NCBI GenBank assembly: GCA_949318235.1
Contig: OX439127.1
Location: forward strand, 8,736,987 to 8,800,986
Source of the DNA: Ecdyonurus torrentis
Lineage: Eukaryota > Arthropoda > Insecta > Ephemeroptera > Heptageniidae
Reading direction: 5' to 3'
Length of the DNA stretch: 64,000 nucleotides
In this document: positions 36,084 to 49,653 of the stretch, in pieces
Layout of the letters: each line of letters opens with the position of its first letter
Position numbering within the stretch: position 1 is the first letter of the stretch
Position numbers and translations under genes: made by a program
The notes under the pieces: generated by a model
Databases searched by the model: none
The model's input: the letters and a program-made list of their open reading frames with translations, nothing else
What the model was told of the DNA's origin: nothing

Positions 36084-36137
<54 letters not shown>

Positions 36138-36542
36138 CTGTAACAAAAAATAAGAAAAAATAAGAAAAGCAAAATAAACTTATGGAAGTAAAGCTTTTCT
36201 CTAACAATCATTTGTTTAAAACTAATGTACTAAAGCATAAAATAAGGATGGTTAGAGAAAACAAATCTTTCAGCAATATTCCAATTTAATTTATTATTGT
36301 ATGTTATTCATGAGTTTCATGACTAATTTTATACTTTTAAAAATTTATGATGGCCTATAATTGCAGGAATATAATTATTCTATGTTTACATTAAAAAAAA
36401 AAACGTTGGATCTAATAATTTTTCATAGATTTTTTTTTGGCCTCTAATAAAAACCATCTATTATTATTATTATTCTTATTTTCAAAAATTTCAAAATTTA
36501 TGTAAATAAAATATTCAGTCATTGGAATCATACATTTGTACA
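33421..36542. other. Non-coding stretch with microsatellites
   Basis: Holds a poly(T) run (34407-34425), an interrupted (CT)n array (35733-35790) and (TA)n (36086-36134). No coding or structural feature otherwise seen. Confidence 0.6.
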
Positions 36543-37074
36543 ATTCATTCATTCATTCATTCATTCATTCATTCATTCATTCATTCATTCATTCATTCAT
36601 TCATTCATTCATTCATTCATTCATTCATTCATTCATTCATTCATTCATTCATTCATTCATTCATTCATTCATTCATTCATTCATTCATTCATTCATTCAT
36701 TCATTCATTCATTCATTCATTCATTCATTCATTCATTCATTCATTCATTCATTCATTCATTCATTCATTCATTCATTCATTCATTCATTCATTCATTCAT
36801 TCATTCATTCATTCATTCATTCATTCATTCATTCATTCATGCATTCATTCATTCATTCATTCATTCATTCATTCATTCATTCATTCATTCATTCATTCAT
36901 TCATTCATTCATTCATTCATTCATTCATTCATTCATTCATTCATTCATTCATTCATTCATTCATTCATTCATTCATTCATTCATTCATTCATTCATTCAT
37001 TCATTCATTCATTCATTCATTCATTCATTCATTCATTCATTCATTCATTCATTCATTCATTCATTCATTCATTC
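36543..37074. repeat. (ATTC)n microsatellite, 133 units
   Basis: About 532 bp with a single interruption (GCATTC at 36841). All frames across it give SFIH-type repeats, including frames of 186 and 194 residues which are not genes. Confidence 0.99.
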
Positions 37075-37475
37075 ACTTACATATTTATTTATATAATTTT
37101 TTGTGAAAAATGTTAATACGCAATGATATGTTTTGCTATGCGATATTCAGATACGACCATTGAAACAGTTGATATTGTATAAAGATTTAATGTTTAGGGA
37201 GTAGGTATCCATGTGATTATGTATAGAGGAAAACTTGCTGTTGGAGAATATGCGAGAAACATAGCACTATTGATCTGACAGTCACATTCAAATAATTGCG
37301 ACTTCACTGTACACCTTACAACATATCTGAAAATTGAAACACACTTAAAGGAGGTAAACACTATGTTGTTTTTATAAGCTAAATCAACTTGTATTTTGAT
37401 GCAGATTTTATATTTTAAAAAAGAAAAATTCCCCAAAAATTATTTTAACACTTTTTTGAAATCATTCAATTAAGT

Positions 37476-38099
37476 GATAGCGGGAAACAAAGAATTGTGC
37501 TTTTAGTGAACTTTTACCCCCTACTGCAGGTTGGTCACGGATAATTGGGCTTACAAGCATAACTTATATAAATATGGAAAAACATATCTTGGGAATGTAA
37601 TTTGTCTTGTTTTGCTTACACCTAAAAATTTTAACATAAAAAACGACACATGGATCTTTTTAAAAGAAAAACAAATATAAAATAAACCTTACAAGCATTC
37701 TAAAATTGGGGCTGCAAAGTTACTTTCCCTTTCAAGAAACAAAGCGGCACCCTGCGGAAGACACAAGACCGTGGCGCGGTCACACATGTGTGCTCATTTA
37801 AGTAATTTATCTTCTCATTTCTCCCACCCTTCACCTCATCTCTCACCCCAGTTGGTAATGTTAGAAGAAGTGGGAGATTTACTTAAATTAAAGACATTTT
37901 TTAAATACGTTAATTAGTGCATTTATTTTCAAAATCTATCGTGCCCACTTTGCCAGTTTATTATCAGATAACTAGTTTATATTTTGGTTAAGTGTCACTA
38001 TGTGATGCCCAATAGTTTTCCTGTTATGATGCTGAAAAGGTGAAAATTGTTGAAAATCCTTTGTTTTTGCTATGGTGCCGACAACCATTTCCCGCTATC
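37476..38099. mobile_element. Candidate inverted-repeat element, 624 bp
   Basis: GATAGCGGGAAA at 37476-37487 and TTTCCCGCTATC at 38088-38099 are perfect 12-bp inverted repeats. The related string TTTCCCGCTATT occurs at about 43100. No convincing target duplication. Confidence 0.35.
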
Positions 38100-40389
38100 G
38101 AAAGAAAAACTAAAAACTAAAGAGACAAAAATCTGCGCCAAAAAAAGTTTGCAACTTTTTTCTTTTGCATAATTGACATATGCACATTAATATGACCTTA
38201 TTTAGCTAATAAAAACAACATGGTTTTTTCTAGCTTTAAATATGAAGATAGCAATAAAAATAGCGTACGTGCTGAGAGCTTTTTTGGTTTCAATTTAATG
38301 CAATAAAATCACCATTCTAACGCGATATATTGAGTAACATTTTAATATTTAAAAATATATAAAAAAAGCTCCAAAATCTTCCATTTCATGAAACAATTTT
38401 ATTGCATTCTTGCACTATATGCATAAACTTTAAAAAACAATTTTATTTTATTTTTATTTCACTTTATATAGGTTATACATTCATTTCATACAATGGTCAT
38501 ATTATATCATATTTGCAAATCAGAGAGCAATGCTCGTGCGAAAGCAACATCATTCTAAAAGAAAGCTCAAAATTAAGAAAGAAGGAAGAATGCTATTTCT
38601 AAATGCATTTTTAAGATAAGTATATATATTTAATTTATTTATAGCAATTAAACTTTTTGCTTATATTATTTATGATACATCTTGTGTTTTTCTCATAGAA
38701 ATTTAGTTGATTCCCTGCTGTAAAGTGTTTTTGCCTGGAACCTACAAAATTATTTGAAATTCTCTAAACGTTCTAATATGCAGAGATGATAAAAAAAAAA
38801 AAAATTGATTATTAACATCTTTAGATTTCTTATCTACAGTGACTTAGAAAATAATAATATGGAAAATGAGCATAAAAACTACTCTTGTATCAAACTATTT
38901 CCTTTCTCATTATAAGAAATGTAAATTGAATGTTGATTTAGAGCAGTGGACGTTATTGGTGAAAAAATGTTAGCTTTTATACTAACAAAATGCTAAAATG
39001 CTAAAATGATAGCTTAAAACATATAGAACCGTCTTTAGTTTCTCTATTTAAAATTTCAGAATTCAGTGCAGTAGTTTTTAAATATACACTTAAAACTGGA
39101 TCCACGTGCTCCTTTTCTCGTGCCACCTGTGATTGGCTGTCGTGTTCCACAGGTAAGCCCCATTGAGATAATGGATAAAAAGGATAAAGATAATGGATCA
39201 AAAATTTTATTTTATGTAAAAATGTTGAAAAAAATTGTTAGGAAAAAAAAAAAAAAAAAAAAAAAAAGCGGCTGGCTAACGTGTTTTGGTATGATGCGCA
39301 GATCATCTTGCATCTCAACTGCCTGGAACTCAAACTGCTTGCGTCAATAAAAAATCGTATTTTTTTCTTCCAGTTTAGCACTGCTACAATGAGTATGTTG
39401 TCTTGTGTACGTGTGCTCTTAGAGCACGCTTGTCATTTTATGTCTTACTTTACTTCTAACACTTCAATATTGAGAGATTGCAAAATGAGATTCAAATTTA
39501 TATATGTTTTAAATCAAATATCATTGGTGTTCCGTAAATAATGTGTAACTAAAAGTAAGCTTAAAGAGATAATGGCCTTTAAAAACAACAACAAATAAAA
39601 TAAAAACTTAAATCATAAAATGGAACTATATTATACACACATTTATTATATTCCCTTCTTCCAAACTGAGGAGAAAACTTGTAAAGTAGGCAGCCCGTAC
39701 TACAAGTTCAATTGTTGACCCGGAATGAATGATGTCATGAATTCCTAAAGTTGCCTTCTTTACAGTTTTTTTTACTCCAGTTTGTGAGGTTACAGAAGTA
39801 TTGAGCGATATAATATGAATGATAGTCCCATCTCATCAATTTTACGTTTTTGTTTTGAGGCCATTATCCCTTTAAGGTTAAAAATGTGTATACAAAAATT
39901 GAACTTCATTTCAAGCTCAAGCATATTGTATAAGTTCTGCAACTTTCACGGGAACATGAGGTTTTAATTCCAATTATTAAAACACGGCAATAAACACGAC
40001 ATTCATTGTTATTAACGCTTTCCATAGAGATTTCCTTATTTTACATTAATTATAATACCTATAAATTTGTTTGATGCACGCCCTTATGCTTTGTATTCAT
40101 TAAATTTCAAAGTTTCCGCGAAAGTCAACAGATCAATTTTGCATTTCAAGCCTCATATGGTCTTATTAATAATGCTCCTTTTAATTACAGTTATAAGAAA
40201 GTTCAAAATGAATCTTCATTATTTTTTCTCTCATGACATTGAGGACTTCCAATATTCAGAAATAACTACTTGGTTATTTTTATCCTGTAGGTTAGGCAAG
40301 CTGCATGTCCATAAAGCAGCTGAGGTTGCCTATACTTTAAATATCCAAGGGCTCAAGGAGATGTCCATGGCCTAGGTCAATATATAGCT
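38100..40389. other. Non-coding stretch
   Basis: AT-rich, with a poly(A) run at about 39243-39267. Several short open frames have no recognisable domain or splice support. Confidence 0.5.
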
Positions 40390-40830
40390 TCACTCTTATA
40401 GTCAAGCATGTGGGTTAGCATAGGTGTGACCGCACGAGCTAGTTGCACGGCTTGTGCGGGCTGTGCGCTCGCTAATTTGTAATATGATACCAAGCAAAGC
40501 ATGTTACTTTGCATGGAGGTGAGATTTGGGCTACAACATGCTCACTCGTTTGCTCGTTCGTTCACTATTTATATTTTGCTACAGGGGGACATGAGCTGAT
40601 CACCAGTCCAGGACTCTGGTTCCCGCGCTTATTTTCTCGCACATCCTCTCGTTCTCCCTACCTCGCCGCCGCGGCGGGAAGGGAAGTGGTAATAGTAGAG
40701 GGCTCATCACATGACCGGAAATATAGTGTAATTTATCTCTGTGCAATCTAACATCGCGCCGTGTTAACCATATTTACTGCACGGGTGACGCGCGGCTGGC
40801 CGACAATCAGCCTCACATTCCAATTGCAGG
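40390..40830. promoter_or_regulatory. GC- and CpG-rich island of unknown role
   Basis: This is the most GC-rich stretch between the two genes. It holds CCTCGCCGCCGCGGCGGGAA near 40662, a CCGCACGAG/CTTGTGCGG hairpin near 40430-40459, CATCACATGACCGG and GGGTGACGCGCGGCTGGCC. It could be a distal promoter, a leader exon or a transposon fragment. An 80-codon frame at 40509-40751 has no recognisable domain. Confidence 0.3.
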
Positions 40831-41262
40831 CAATGCAAAGTATATAGAAACCAATCACTAATATATGCATGCTGCGAATCAATTTTATCTTAAAATTTAG
40901 AATTTACCCTGAGTTGTCCATACTATTACTACTTACCAGATAAATAGTTATTTTTCCTTACAGCTAAATGGTTACTCAAAGTATATACGGTGAAGGGAGC
41001 AGAGATTCAACGACACGGTTGCATGGTCACTCGTGCTTCTTACAAATGATGGATGGTACAGATGTAATTGAAGTCAATAACTTAATTCACTTGCTCCTTC
41101 CTCGCTGCTCAAGTTTAACTCGCCGCAATGATTTATTACTATGTTGAATCCAACTTTATATATATTAGTGTTATATATCAATTTATATATTATATATACA
41201 CATGAAAACTAATATATTCCCACAAGCATTATTTCTGTGTTTCTGTACGTTACATGTGTACA

Positions 41263-41323
41263 ATGTGTGTGTGTGTGTGTGTGAGTGTGTGTGTGTGTGT
41301 GTGTGTGTATGAGTATGTATGTA

Positions 41324-41354
<31 letters not shown>
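41263..41354. repeat. (GT)n microsatellite with GTAT interruption
   Basis: GT array broken by GAGTATGTATGTATGTAT in the middle. Confidence 0.97.
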
Positions 41355-42330
41355 TGGTGTACTGTAGCTTTCTTAATAATGCGCATACATCTGAACAAGT
41401 AAGCAAAGTTTGCAAAGCCAGAGGTGCTAAAATTATTCATTAAAACTGAAAGTAGCAACAACCGCAAATAACGTAGTTAATTGCCAAATATGTACCGTCT
41501 TTTTTTTTTAACGTTTATCAGGAGGTCCAATAATAATAATAAAATATCAAAATTATTAAAATTTTGAGTGTCAAATGTGACATTAAAATTATGTCGGAGG
41601 ACCATGTAAGTTGGGTATATACCTGATGTGGCCTCTTATAAAACACCTGTTATAAATGAGTAATAATATTCAGTCAAGTCTATTAATTGGGATAAGATCA
41701 ATAGTATATAGTACTTTGAATTTATTTGTTCTAAACTTGACAATGTGTTTACAGCATAAAATTGCTAAAAAAAAAATCTAAAATATTGATATTTCTCTCT
41801 TATTTGAGCCTATATCCTATTAACTTGTAACATCATGATGAGTATATTTTATTACTAATAATAAATAAATAAATTTGTTTTATTATAGTGAATTCTGGCA
41901 CACAATACCTCTTTCAATTCAACAATCCTTGATTTATGATTCCGACAAAAATAGAATAATACATACATACATACATTTTTTTTTAAGGTGGATCAAACTC
42001 AGATCATAGCAAATTAATTTGTTTCTACGGTAAAATGTATCAACTAAATTAGTTATTGGAGTCTATGGATGATAAAAAAATAATCTCAAAAATTCGCATT
42101 TAAACACTTAAAAATGTCTATTATCCCTCATTGAAATATTTCTCGCCTCGGTGCAAAAGATTTCTCAAAAATTGCTAAACACATTGTTTCGCGATCCTGA
42201 GAGATGTATATCTTTTAAGGACTTGTAGGAAATTTGAAGACTATTTCTTAGAGCTTCTCTCGCTCGCCTTACCGTACTAAAAACATAGCTCGTTATAATC
42301 CTTATTATGATTATTACATGGAAAGAATAT

Positions 42331-42500
42331 GTTACGTAATTTATGTTATATTTTATAGCATAAATGTTGCTGCTTTGGAATATCATAAATAATTATGCTA
42401 TAAAATGAAATATTTATGCTATATAACAGTTGCTATAAGCAGTATTATGACATAACTTGTAATGAATTAATTTAGCTAAAAATGAGCTAGCATATTATGT
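42331..42500 (+). mobile_element. MITE family A copy 5
   Basis: Starts GTTACGTAATTTATGTTATA, has CATAAATAATTATGCTATAA inside and ends AAAATGAGCTAGCATATTAT. A diverged copy. Confidence 0.6.
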
Positions 42501-43213
42501 TTTTTCGTTTAGATGTATGATCAGATATAACTTTAATATTAAAAATATAACATATTATTGTAAATTATAAAACATTGACTGGTTAAAAATAAACGAAAGT
42601 AAAAGGTACTGCAAAAAAATATATTACATTTTCAAGAGCATTCATATCTGCATAAATACTTTGCAGTAGTGACAAATAAGGCGTCTAGAACAACAAGATA
42701 TCATAAGTTTTTTCTCTTGTCAGCTAAATCCAGATAATAATAATAGTAATAATATAGATTTCGTGAGCAAATTAAATTGTACAGGCATAGAAATAGCCAA
42801 AGTCACAAATATCGAGAGAAATGCTCAAAAGGATACTTAAAAGAGAGATGCCATATACATATTGAGACTTCACGTGCAGTAAGACATTGTGGAATATTTT
42901 ACCTGATTCTTTTTAGTCAAAAATGCTACTCAAAATAAATTTAACAGATCTGTTATTAGCATAGTAAAAGGATTATATAATGTGTAAGGCTATTTTACTT
43001 TACTTGTTATACAATCGTTTAAAAAAGAAAATTAATAAATAATATTTGTAAATGCTTCATAATAGTTTCTTGGTGATTTAAATTATATTGAACTGCATTT
43101 CCCGCTATTTAATTGTAAATAATCTTAATATTTAACGCTTTTTTATAAAATAGGTACATTTTTACTAGATTTGCAGTGCACGGTTTTCACCATAAGATTT
43201 GCATATAATTAAA

Positions 43214-43430
43214 GAGTACCACGAGTGTGGTACCTCATGTAAATGTAAATTTTGTGGTGAGCAATGTGATCAATATCATTTGCTGAAGTGTACTAATCGT
43301 AGCATTAGTCTAACGGCATATGCTCAAGAATAATGTTTAATGTATTTAATTTAATACTGTTATTTTGTAAATTTATGTTATGTTGTACACCACGAGTATT
43401 TGTTGAATAAAATAATTTCATATTTAATAA
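43214..43430 (+). pseudogene. Possible LINE C-terminal fragment and 3' tail
   Basis: A 39-codon frame ending at TAA 43331-43333 reads CKFCGEQCDQYHLLKC, the Cys/His spacing (C-x2-C ... H-x3-C) that ends many non-LTR retrotransposon proteins. It is followed by an AT-rich 3' region with GAATAAAATAATT. No upstream reverse transcriptase is recognisable, so this is tentative. Confidence 0.35.
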
Positions 43431-43655
43431 AAATAATATTGAGATTACGTATACAGTATAAAGATATTATACTATGGAGTATAATTGTACAATGCAGTTA
43501 AAATTATATGCTGTTTGCTGCAAAAGAAAAGAAAATATGCATAAATCAGTCAAATTCAAAAAATATATATTCATTTCTTTCATCCTGCAATCAAAATACA
43601 CATAAAGTGTATCTGCGTAAGTTATTGTACATTATATGTACATATATATATTTTT

Positions 43656-43772
<117 letters not shown>

Positions 43773-44325
43773 ACACAATTAGAAATGGTTGTCAATAAAA
43801 AAAATCACATAATACACAGTATTTTAAAGAAAATATTAGATGAAAAAATATTAGAGTTGGTCCTGTAAAAATTCATCCACTGAGTAATATTGTTTATTTA
43901 ACAGTAAGACTTCAAGTGCTTTTTTAAAAAGAATTGTCACGTCGTTTTGTTTTCCTAATTCTAAAGGCAAACTGCTATACGTTTTCAATCAGGCGGTCTA
44001 ACAGTGTTAACCTATATTAACCTGTGTTAACCTATGTTAATACTATTGAATTATTATGTGTAAACCTGAATTCATTATGAAATGTCCTGGCAAGGAAATA
44101 ATGTTTAGCACATATGTCAGAGAATTATATAAGAGTATACTGTATACCTTTCGTGGCCTCTAAATAAAAATAATTTATTGTTATAGAAGATTGTATTAAT
44201 TTCCATCTATTTATATTTAAAAAATTATATATATTGCATGTTGTGCAGAGGGTTACGTGCAATTTACATCCATCGAATCAAGGGCATATAAGATTTTTTC
44301 ACATGGTGATAGTATAATTATGCCC

Positions 44326-44327
<2 letters not shown>

Positions 44328-44389
<62 letters not shown>
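44328..44389. repeat. (CT)n microsatellite
   Basis: About 31 CT units followed by AAAAACACACACTCACACC. Confidence 0.97.
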
Positions 44390-44391
<2 letters not shown>

Positions 44392-45110
44392 AACACACAC
44401 TCACACCACTCACACTTAATTTATATTTGAATAAAAATATACTTTTTTAAAAATAGTGTGATAGTAAAATAGCTTCATAATTTTCCAGGTTCTGCCAACT
44501 CTAATTCACTCAGTTTAATAGGATGCAATAAAAATGGACATTTATTGCAAAATTAACGGCCAGCTGCCCTCGTGTTTGCTCAATTAAAGAACACTCGCAG
44601 TGACAATTTGAAGCACGTACTACTCTAGTATAAATTATAGTTAAGTGTTTTGTCTTACAGTTATATACTACTTACACTTACTAACCAAATATCAAAGTGA
44701 AGGGAAGAATGACAAAAATATACAACCTAAATTATCTAAATTAAGGTGAGATATTTTCAATACATAATAAATTAAATGGCATGCAATCTCCTTTATTTGC
44801 ATGCAATCCAATATTGCTCCTTGTAAACAAGTATATAATAACAAGTGTGAATAATTTTCTTTAATTCGTCAGCGTCTCATTACAGCAACATTACAGTTTA
44901 AAATTATAATATAATTATTGGCATATACTATATGGCCAAAGTTCATGTAATAGATTTAGAAAAGCACGCCTTAAATATAGATATATTATTGTAGTTTATT
45001 AATCAGTAACTTAATTGATTTCAGCATTATCAATTTTTTATTGTTATCTTTTTGTATACAGTTTAAATATTGTGAACTTTCTCAACTGTAAAATATAACT
45101 GAGCTCGCAT

Positions 45111-45114
<4 letters not shown>

Positions 45115-45167
<53 letters not shown>
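45115..45167. repeat. (CT)n microsatellite
   Basis: About 26 CT units. Confidence 0.97.
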
Positions 45168-45168
<1 letters not shown>

Positions 45169-45873
45169 ACTATTTCCCATTAAATATTTTTCACATTTTT
45201 ACTTTGAACAAAACTTCACTTTTACTATCATAACTGCGTAACATTATTATAAAAACTAGAATTTGTAATTTGTATGCATACATTTTGACGACTGATAGCT
45301 ATATGAGCTCTGTTCACACGGAGGAGTATTTTAATAAATTTGATTCCATAAAAATTGAACTGTTTTTAATAGAGATTGTGTGCAGTAAAATATATTACAA
45401 ATTGGAAATAGTGTACTGTGTTAAACAATTGTAAATAGACTCGTAAACATTTTAATTAAAAAAGAACATAGAAAATTGATTAAAAAAACAAAGAAAACAT
45501 TTATACTTTTCCTATAGTTATTATAATTTAACTATATTTATTATTTAATTTGCTGTGCATGTGTGCATGAGAGAGAGAGATAGAGATACAGCTATACGTC
45601 TTTATTATTATGTACTGTACATACATCTTAAAGTTAGTTTGGAAATGCTTGGATAGGTGCAAAAATTGAAAAGAAAATCAAAAATAAATGAAATAAATGA
45701 GGCAAATATAATAGTTATAACAAAGCCATAAACAATAAGTTTTTGCAGAAAAATCACGCACGTATATTAACTATTCGATGAAAGATGTAAAATTTATTTT
45801 TCTACTCTATATAGTCTGCAACATAATAAAGAAACAGCTGATGAATGCTGAAGCAAGTTAAAAATTAACGTAA

Positions 45874-45908
<35 letters not shown>

Positions 45909-47412
45909 CGAAGACGTTTGTTTGAGTGATTTATATATAAATATCTCTTTGCCTCAACCATAACGTACTTTAGTAATTTAAAAATATAGCAAGTCATCTG
46001 CTGTGATGGCAAGCTTGATATGGAGCATGCCTCTTACAGATTACAATCAATGCGTGGATGTTTAATTGCAGATTCACATCATTTAATAATATAACCGCGC
46101 ACATTTTATTACATAACATAAAAATCATTTACTTTAAGAATTATTACTCAATGTCTCTCCAGTTTATAACTTCTCTTTCTCTCTCCCGTCACATGAAGCA
46201 TAATTAGAATGATAGAAATTGGAAGTTAAAAATGGTTAGGGATCTACGAAACTATTTCTTAATTGCACCAACTGTTGAGTCGTATAGGGCGCGAGAAATC
46301 CCGCATCGCGACAACGTTGTGGAATGCTGGACAGAGGAGAGGGAAGGGGAAAAGAAGGGAGATTAAGCTTTTAAATTTATACATTCACATATTATAATTT
46401 GTTATAATTTATATAATTTTCTTTTAATATACTTGCCATTTCATACTTTTATTGCTTTTTATATTATGTGACTTGTTTAAAGTAAAAATAAAACAAAAGT
46501 ATGAACTTAAATTGCATACTATGAAATAAAACTATGCTTGAAAACTTAAAATTACAAAAATATTTCATATAAAATAGTTTTAATGAACTTTTTTTTTTCC
46601 ATCAATTTAGTTAAATTTGATAGTGACAATTCTTATTTTAAAATTCAATAGACTTAGAAAGTGTTCTGCCTGCTCTTACAAGATGATATGACGAAGGTAA
46701 GCAAATATTAATTGTTACATTTTTAGATATCCGAATTTTTATTTTTATTTCATCATTTTGTATTTCAGTAAATTATTTTTTTAGCAGTTCTATTGAATTG
46801 GCTATAATTATATACTATAATTATTACTTATTATCTATGCAAAACGTCCATCACTGCTATTAAAATTAATTAGGGCAAATACTTAACCTTATTAATTTTG
46901 CATATAATTTTCTTTTACTTAAATTAAAATATTTGTGTTCTTAAAAATAAGAATTTAATTAAACTAAACTAAACATAAAAATAATAAAAATTAAACAAAA
47001 AACAGATAGCGATCATTTAATTTAAATAATTAACTTCTATATGTCTCTTAATTGAAGATATTTGTTTTACAATGTTTATAGTGTGTAATAAGATTTTTTG
47101 TTTTTTGTTTTTTTGTTCAAAATTTTAACAAGAATAATTTAAAATTCAAATCTGTTTATTCATTTCTTACTCGTATAATCAGTATGAAAAGAAATATCTA
47201 TCTATTTAGCGGTACACACTGAGAAATTATTGTCAAACTTACAAACATACTACAAAAATATAAATAAATAAATGCCCCTTTATAGGAGGAAATAACATTC
47301 ATTTGAAATCAAAGTGTTTACAGTGTAATATTTAAAAGTTATGTTTGATATAAGGTAATAAAACTGTTAACAGAGAAATTGTTTCAAAATAAAATAAGTA
47401 TAATAATATAAA

Positions 47413-47540
<128 letters not shown>

Positions 47541-48720
47541 AGGATAAAGTATTAATATAAAAGTGGACGTGAACCTTGTTCAATTGTGTCCAAAATACAG
47601 AATAATATGCATTAAAAAAAACTAAACTATTTACTATGCAGTCACAGTCGCTAAATGCTCTGAAAAAGATGTGCATCACGTAAGAACTTACTGTTGACAT
47701 TAATGTTTAATTTCCACTTATAGCTTGGTTAGTAAAGACTAACAACTTATATATTAAAGAGAAGCTAAACTCTAAGAAAACCATTTTTTGTGTGATACAA
47801 GAAGATGTGATCTTATCAGCTCAAAGTTGTTATTAGTTTTCATACTAATAGTCTCCAGGGTCTATTTATGTAGTTGCTTTTACTCGCACTTTGCCTCAAT
47901 AAGAATAGTCTTACATAAAATAATAATAATAATAGTTTAGTTAAAACAGTAATTAACGAACAAGCTGAAGCTCTAGTTATTAAATTAAAATAACATTTAA
48001 TATAAATAAATGGATAAAATACATATTTGGTACAGTATAGAGAATTATATTATAACTTAGTTACAAGCATCTTCAATTGTTGGATGGCTTACATAATACT
48101 TCATTCTACCATTAAAAAAAAGATACTATTACTTCGATTCCGCATTTAATTTTGATTTAAAGCTTCTTTAATCATTTTTTTGATAAAAACTAAGAAATAG
48201 ATGACATTGATGTTCACCACCCATACAACTTTGGAATATTATACTGATAACACAGTTTCAAAAACTTCATTATAATATGTTTATTTAATAAATAATGTAC
48301 TTAGTTGTGTAATTCATTGTACTTTATATTGTTACTGTTCCATTTATGTTATAGTAATTTAATTTTAAAGCCATAGACCACATAAAACAACATGTGCTTT
48401 TTATAATGAAAAAACACGAAATGGGATCTCCAAAACTGTTGACAGTTTTTACCAGAATGTTAATATAGCCCCATGAGAGAGCGTGAAAATACTGTAAAGT
48501 ATGCGATTTCCATGACTATTTATGTTTATGATGTCAAAAAACATGCAAAAATTAGTATGAAAATGTTGTGCGGGTTGCATAAATCGAAATTTCTGATTAC
48601 ACTGCTACGGAGCTACAGTTGGGTTTTGAGACAAACTAAAGCTATTTATGTAAGTCTCATCAAGTGTTTTGTGATATAAATGCTTACGTTTTTCTCTGGT
48701 CTATTCCTTTAAGTTATTCT

Positions 48721-48783
48721 GACAAGACCAATGTTTGTTGTAACTAACATTGTTACTATGAACTGCCTGGGTTAATAAAAATT
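48721..48783 (+). repeat. Short dispersed repeat, copy 1
   Basis: GACAAGACCAATGTTTGTTG ... GAACTGCCTGGGTTAATAAA. It matches 60232-60298 at about four positions in five. The ending resembles a retrotransposon 3' tail. Confidence 0.6.
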
Positions 48784-49122
48784 CTTATTATTTAAGTTAC
48801 GTTGTGGCAATGTTATCAACAATCAAAAATATGAGTTACAAGTATTTTAAATATGAAATATATTTTTGTTATTTTCTCAATGTAGAAATAAAACATTTGT
48901 AAAGTGTGTGGACCATTTTGTCATTGATTATCGCAACTTGTTGAGTTTCAACATTAGTCTTTCATAAATCTTTTTCTCTCTCACGAGTGATTCGTAATAT
49001 ATGTGTATTTGTGTTAGATATATTATATACAAAGACGCAAGTATGAATATAGCCTGGATCTATTATAAAGTTGGAATCTCACAAAGCAGGGATATTCAAC
49101 AGAGTTAAAGTAAAATCAATTG

Positions 49123-49166
<44 letters not shown>

Positions 49167-49265
49167 TGTATATATTATTTTATTTTATGTTCAGCTATTT
49201 TGAGTCGGATGTGTCATCAAATTGATTCCTCACGAATTAGTTGTTCATCTTTAGTTATTGGTGTG

Positions 49266-49269
<4 letters not shown>

Positions 49270-49336
<67 letters not shown>

Positions 49337-49491
49337 TGTGAAAGGTGTGTGGTCCATGGTGAGAATGCAGGGTGGGGCATTGTAATATCTCGCAGATTTA
49401 TGACTTTCCCTCTCTCTCTCTGTCTCTATGTATTTCTCTCTCTCTCTCTCCAGCATGCTCCTCCTCTCGCGACCAAAGTGAGCTATCAGTC
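49270..49491 (+). promoter_or_regulatory. Candidate (GA)n/initiator promoter
   Basis: A (GA)n array (49270-49332) and interrupted CT tracts (about 49410-49451) sit within 220 bases upstream of TCAGTC at 49486. GA arrays bind GAGA factor at many insect promoters. No TATA box is visible and no DPE match was found at the expected distance. (GA)n arrays are common in this window, so the association may be chance. Confidence 0.3.
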
Positions 49492-49653
49492 GCGCACTCA
49501 TGTTTAGAGTCAGTAGCTCCGGCTTGCTCACAGCACGCACATTCAAACAATCTATCTGAGTGCACAACTGCAGTGCTTAATATCACAGTGCTGCACTTCT
49601 ATCATCAACTAGTGGATATTTTTGTGACAAACAGAAAACAATTTTTAAAACAA
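49488..49653 (+). other. Candidate non-coding first exon of the GABA transporter
   Basis: A relatively GC-rich stretch starts at an arthropod-type initiator (TCAGTC at 49486-49491, A at 49488). It ends with a strong donor, CAA|GTAAGTAA at 49654. The next compatible acceptor on this strand in front of a recognised coding exon is at 55880, just upstream of the transporter start codon. There is no long conserved open frame. A second initiator-like TCAGTA lies at 49510. The assignment is inferred from position and splice signals only. Confidence 0.4.

Noticed and set aside
36522..37106. Open frames of 186 and 194 residues (SFIH repeats)
   Set aside because: Pure translation of an (ATTC)n microsatellite in two frames; no start context, splice sites or non-repeat domain.
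39001..39541. Several 66-86-residue overlapping frames
   Set aside because: No domain, no splice support, frames on both strands overlapping a poly(A) run.
43899..44014. Possible LINE C-terminal FKR...LF motif near 43930
   Set aside because: Reading needs stop codons or frame changes and the match is too generic to support.
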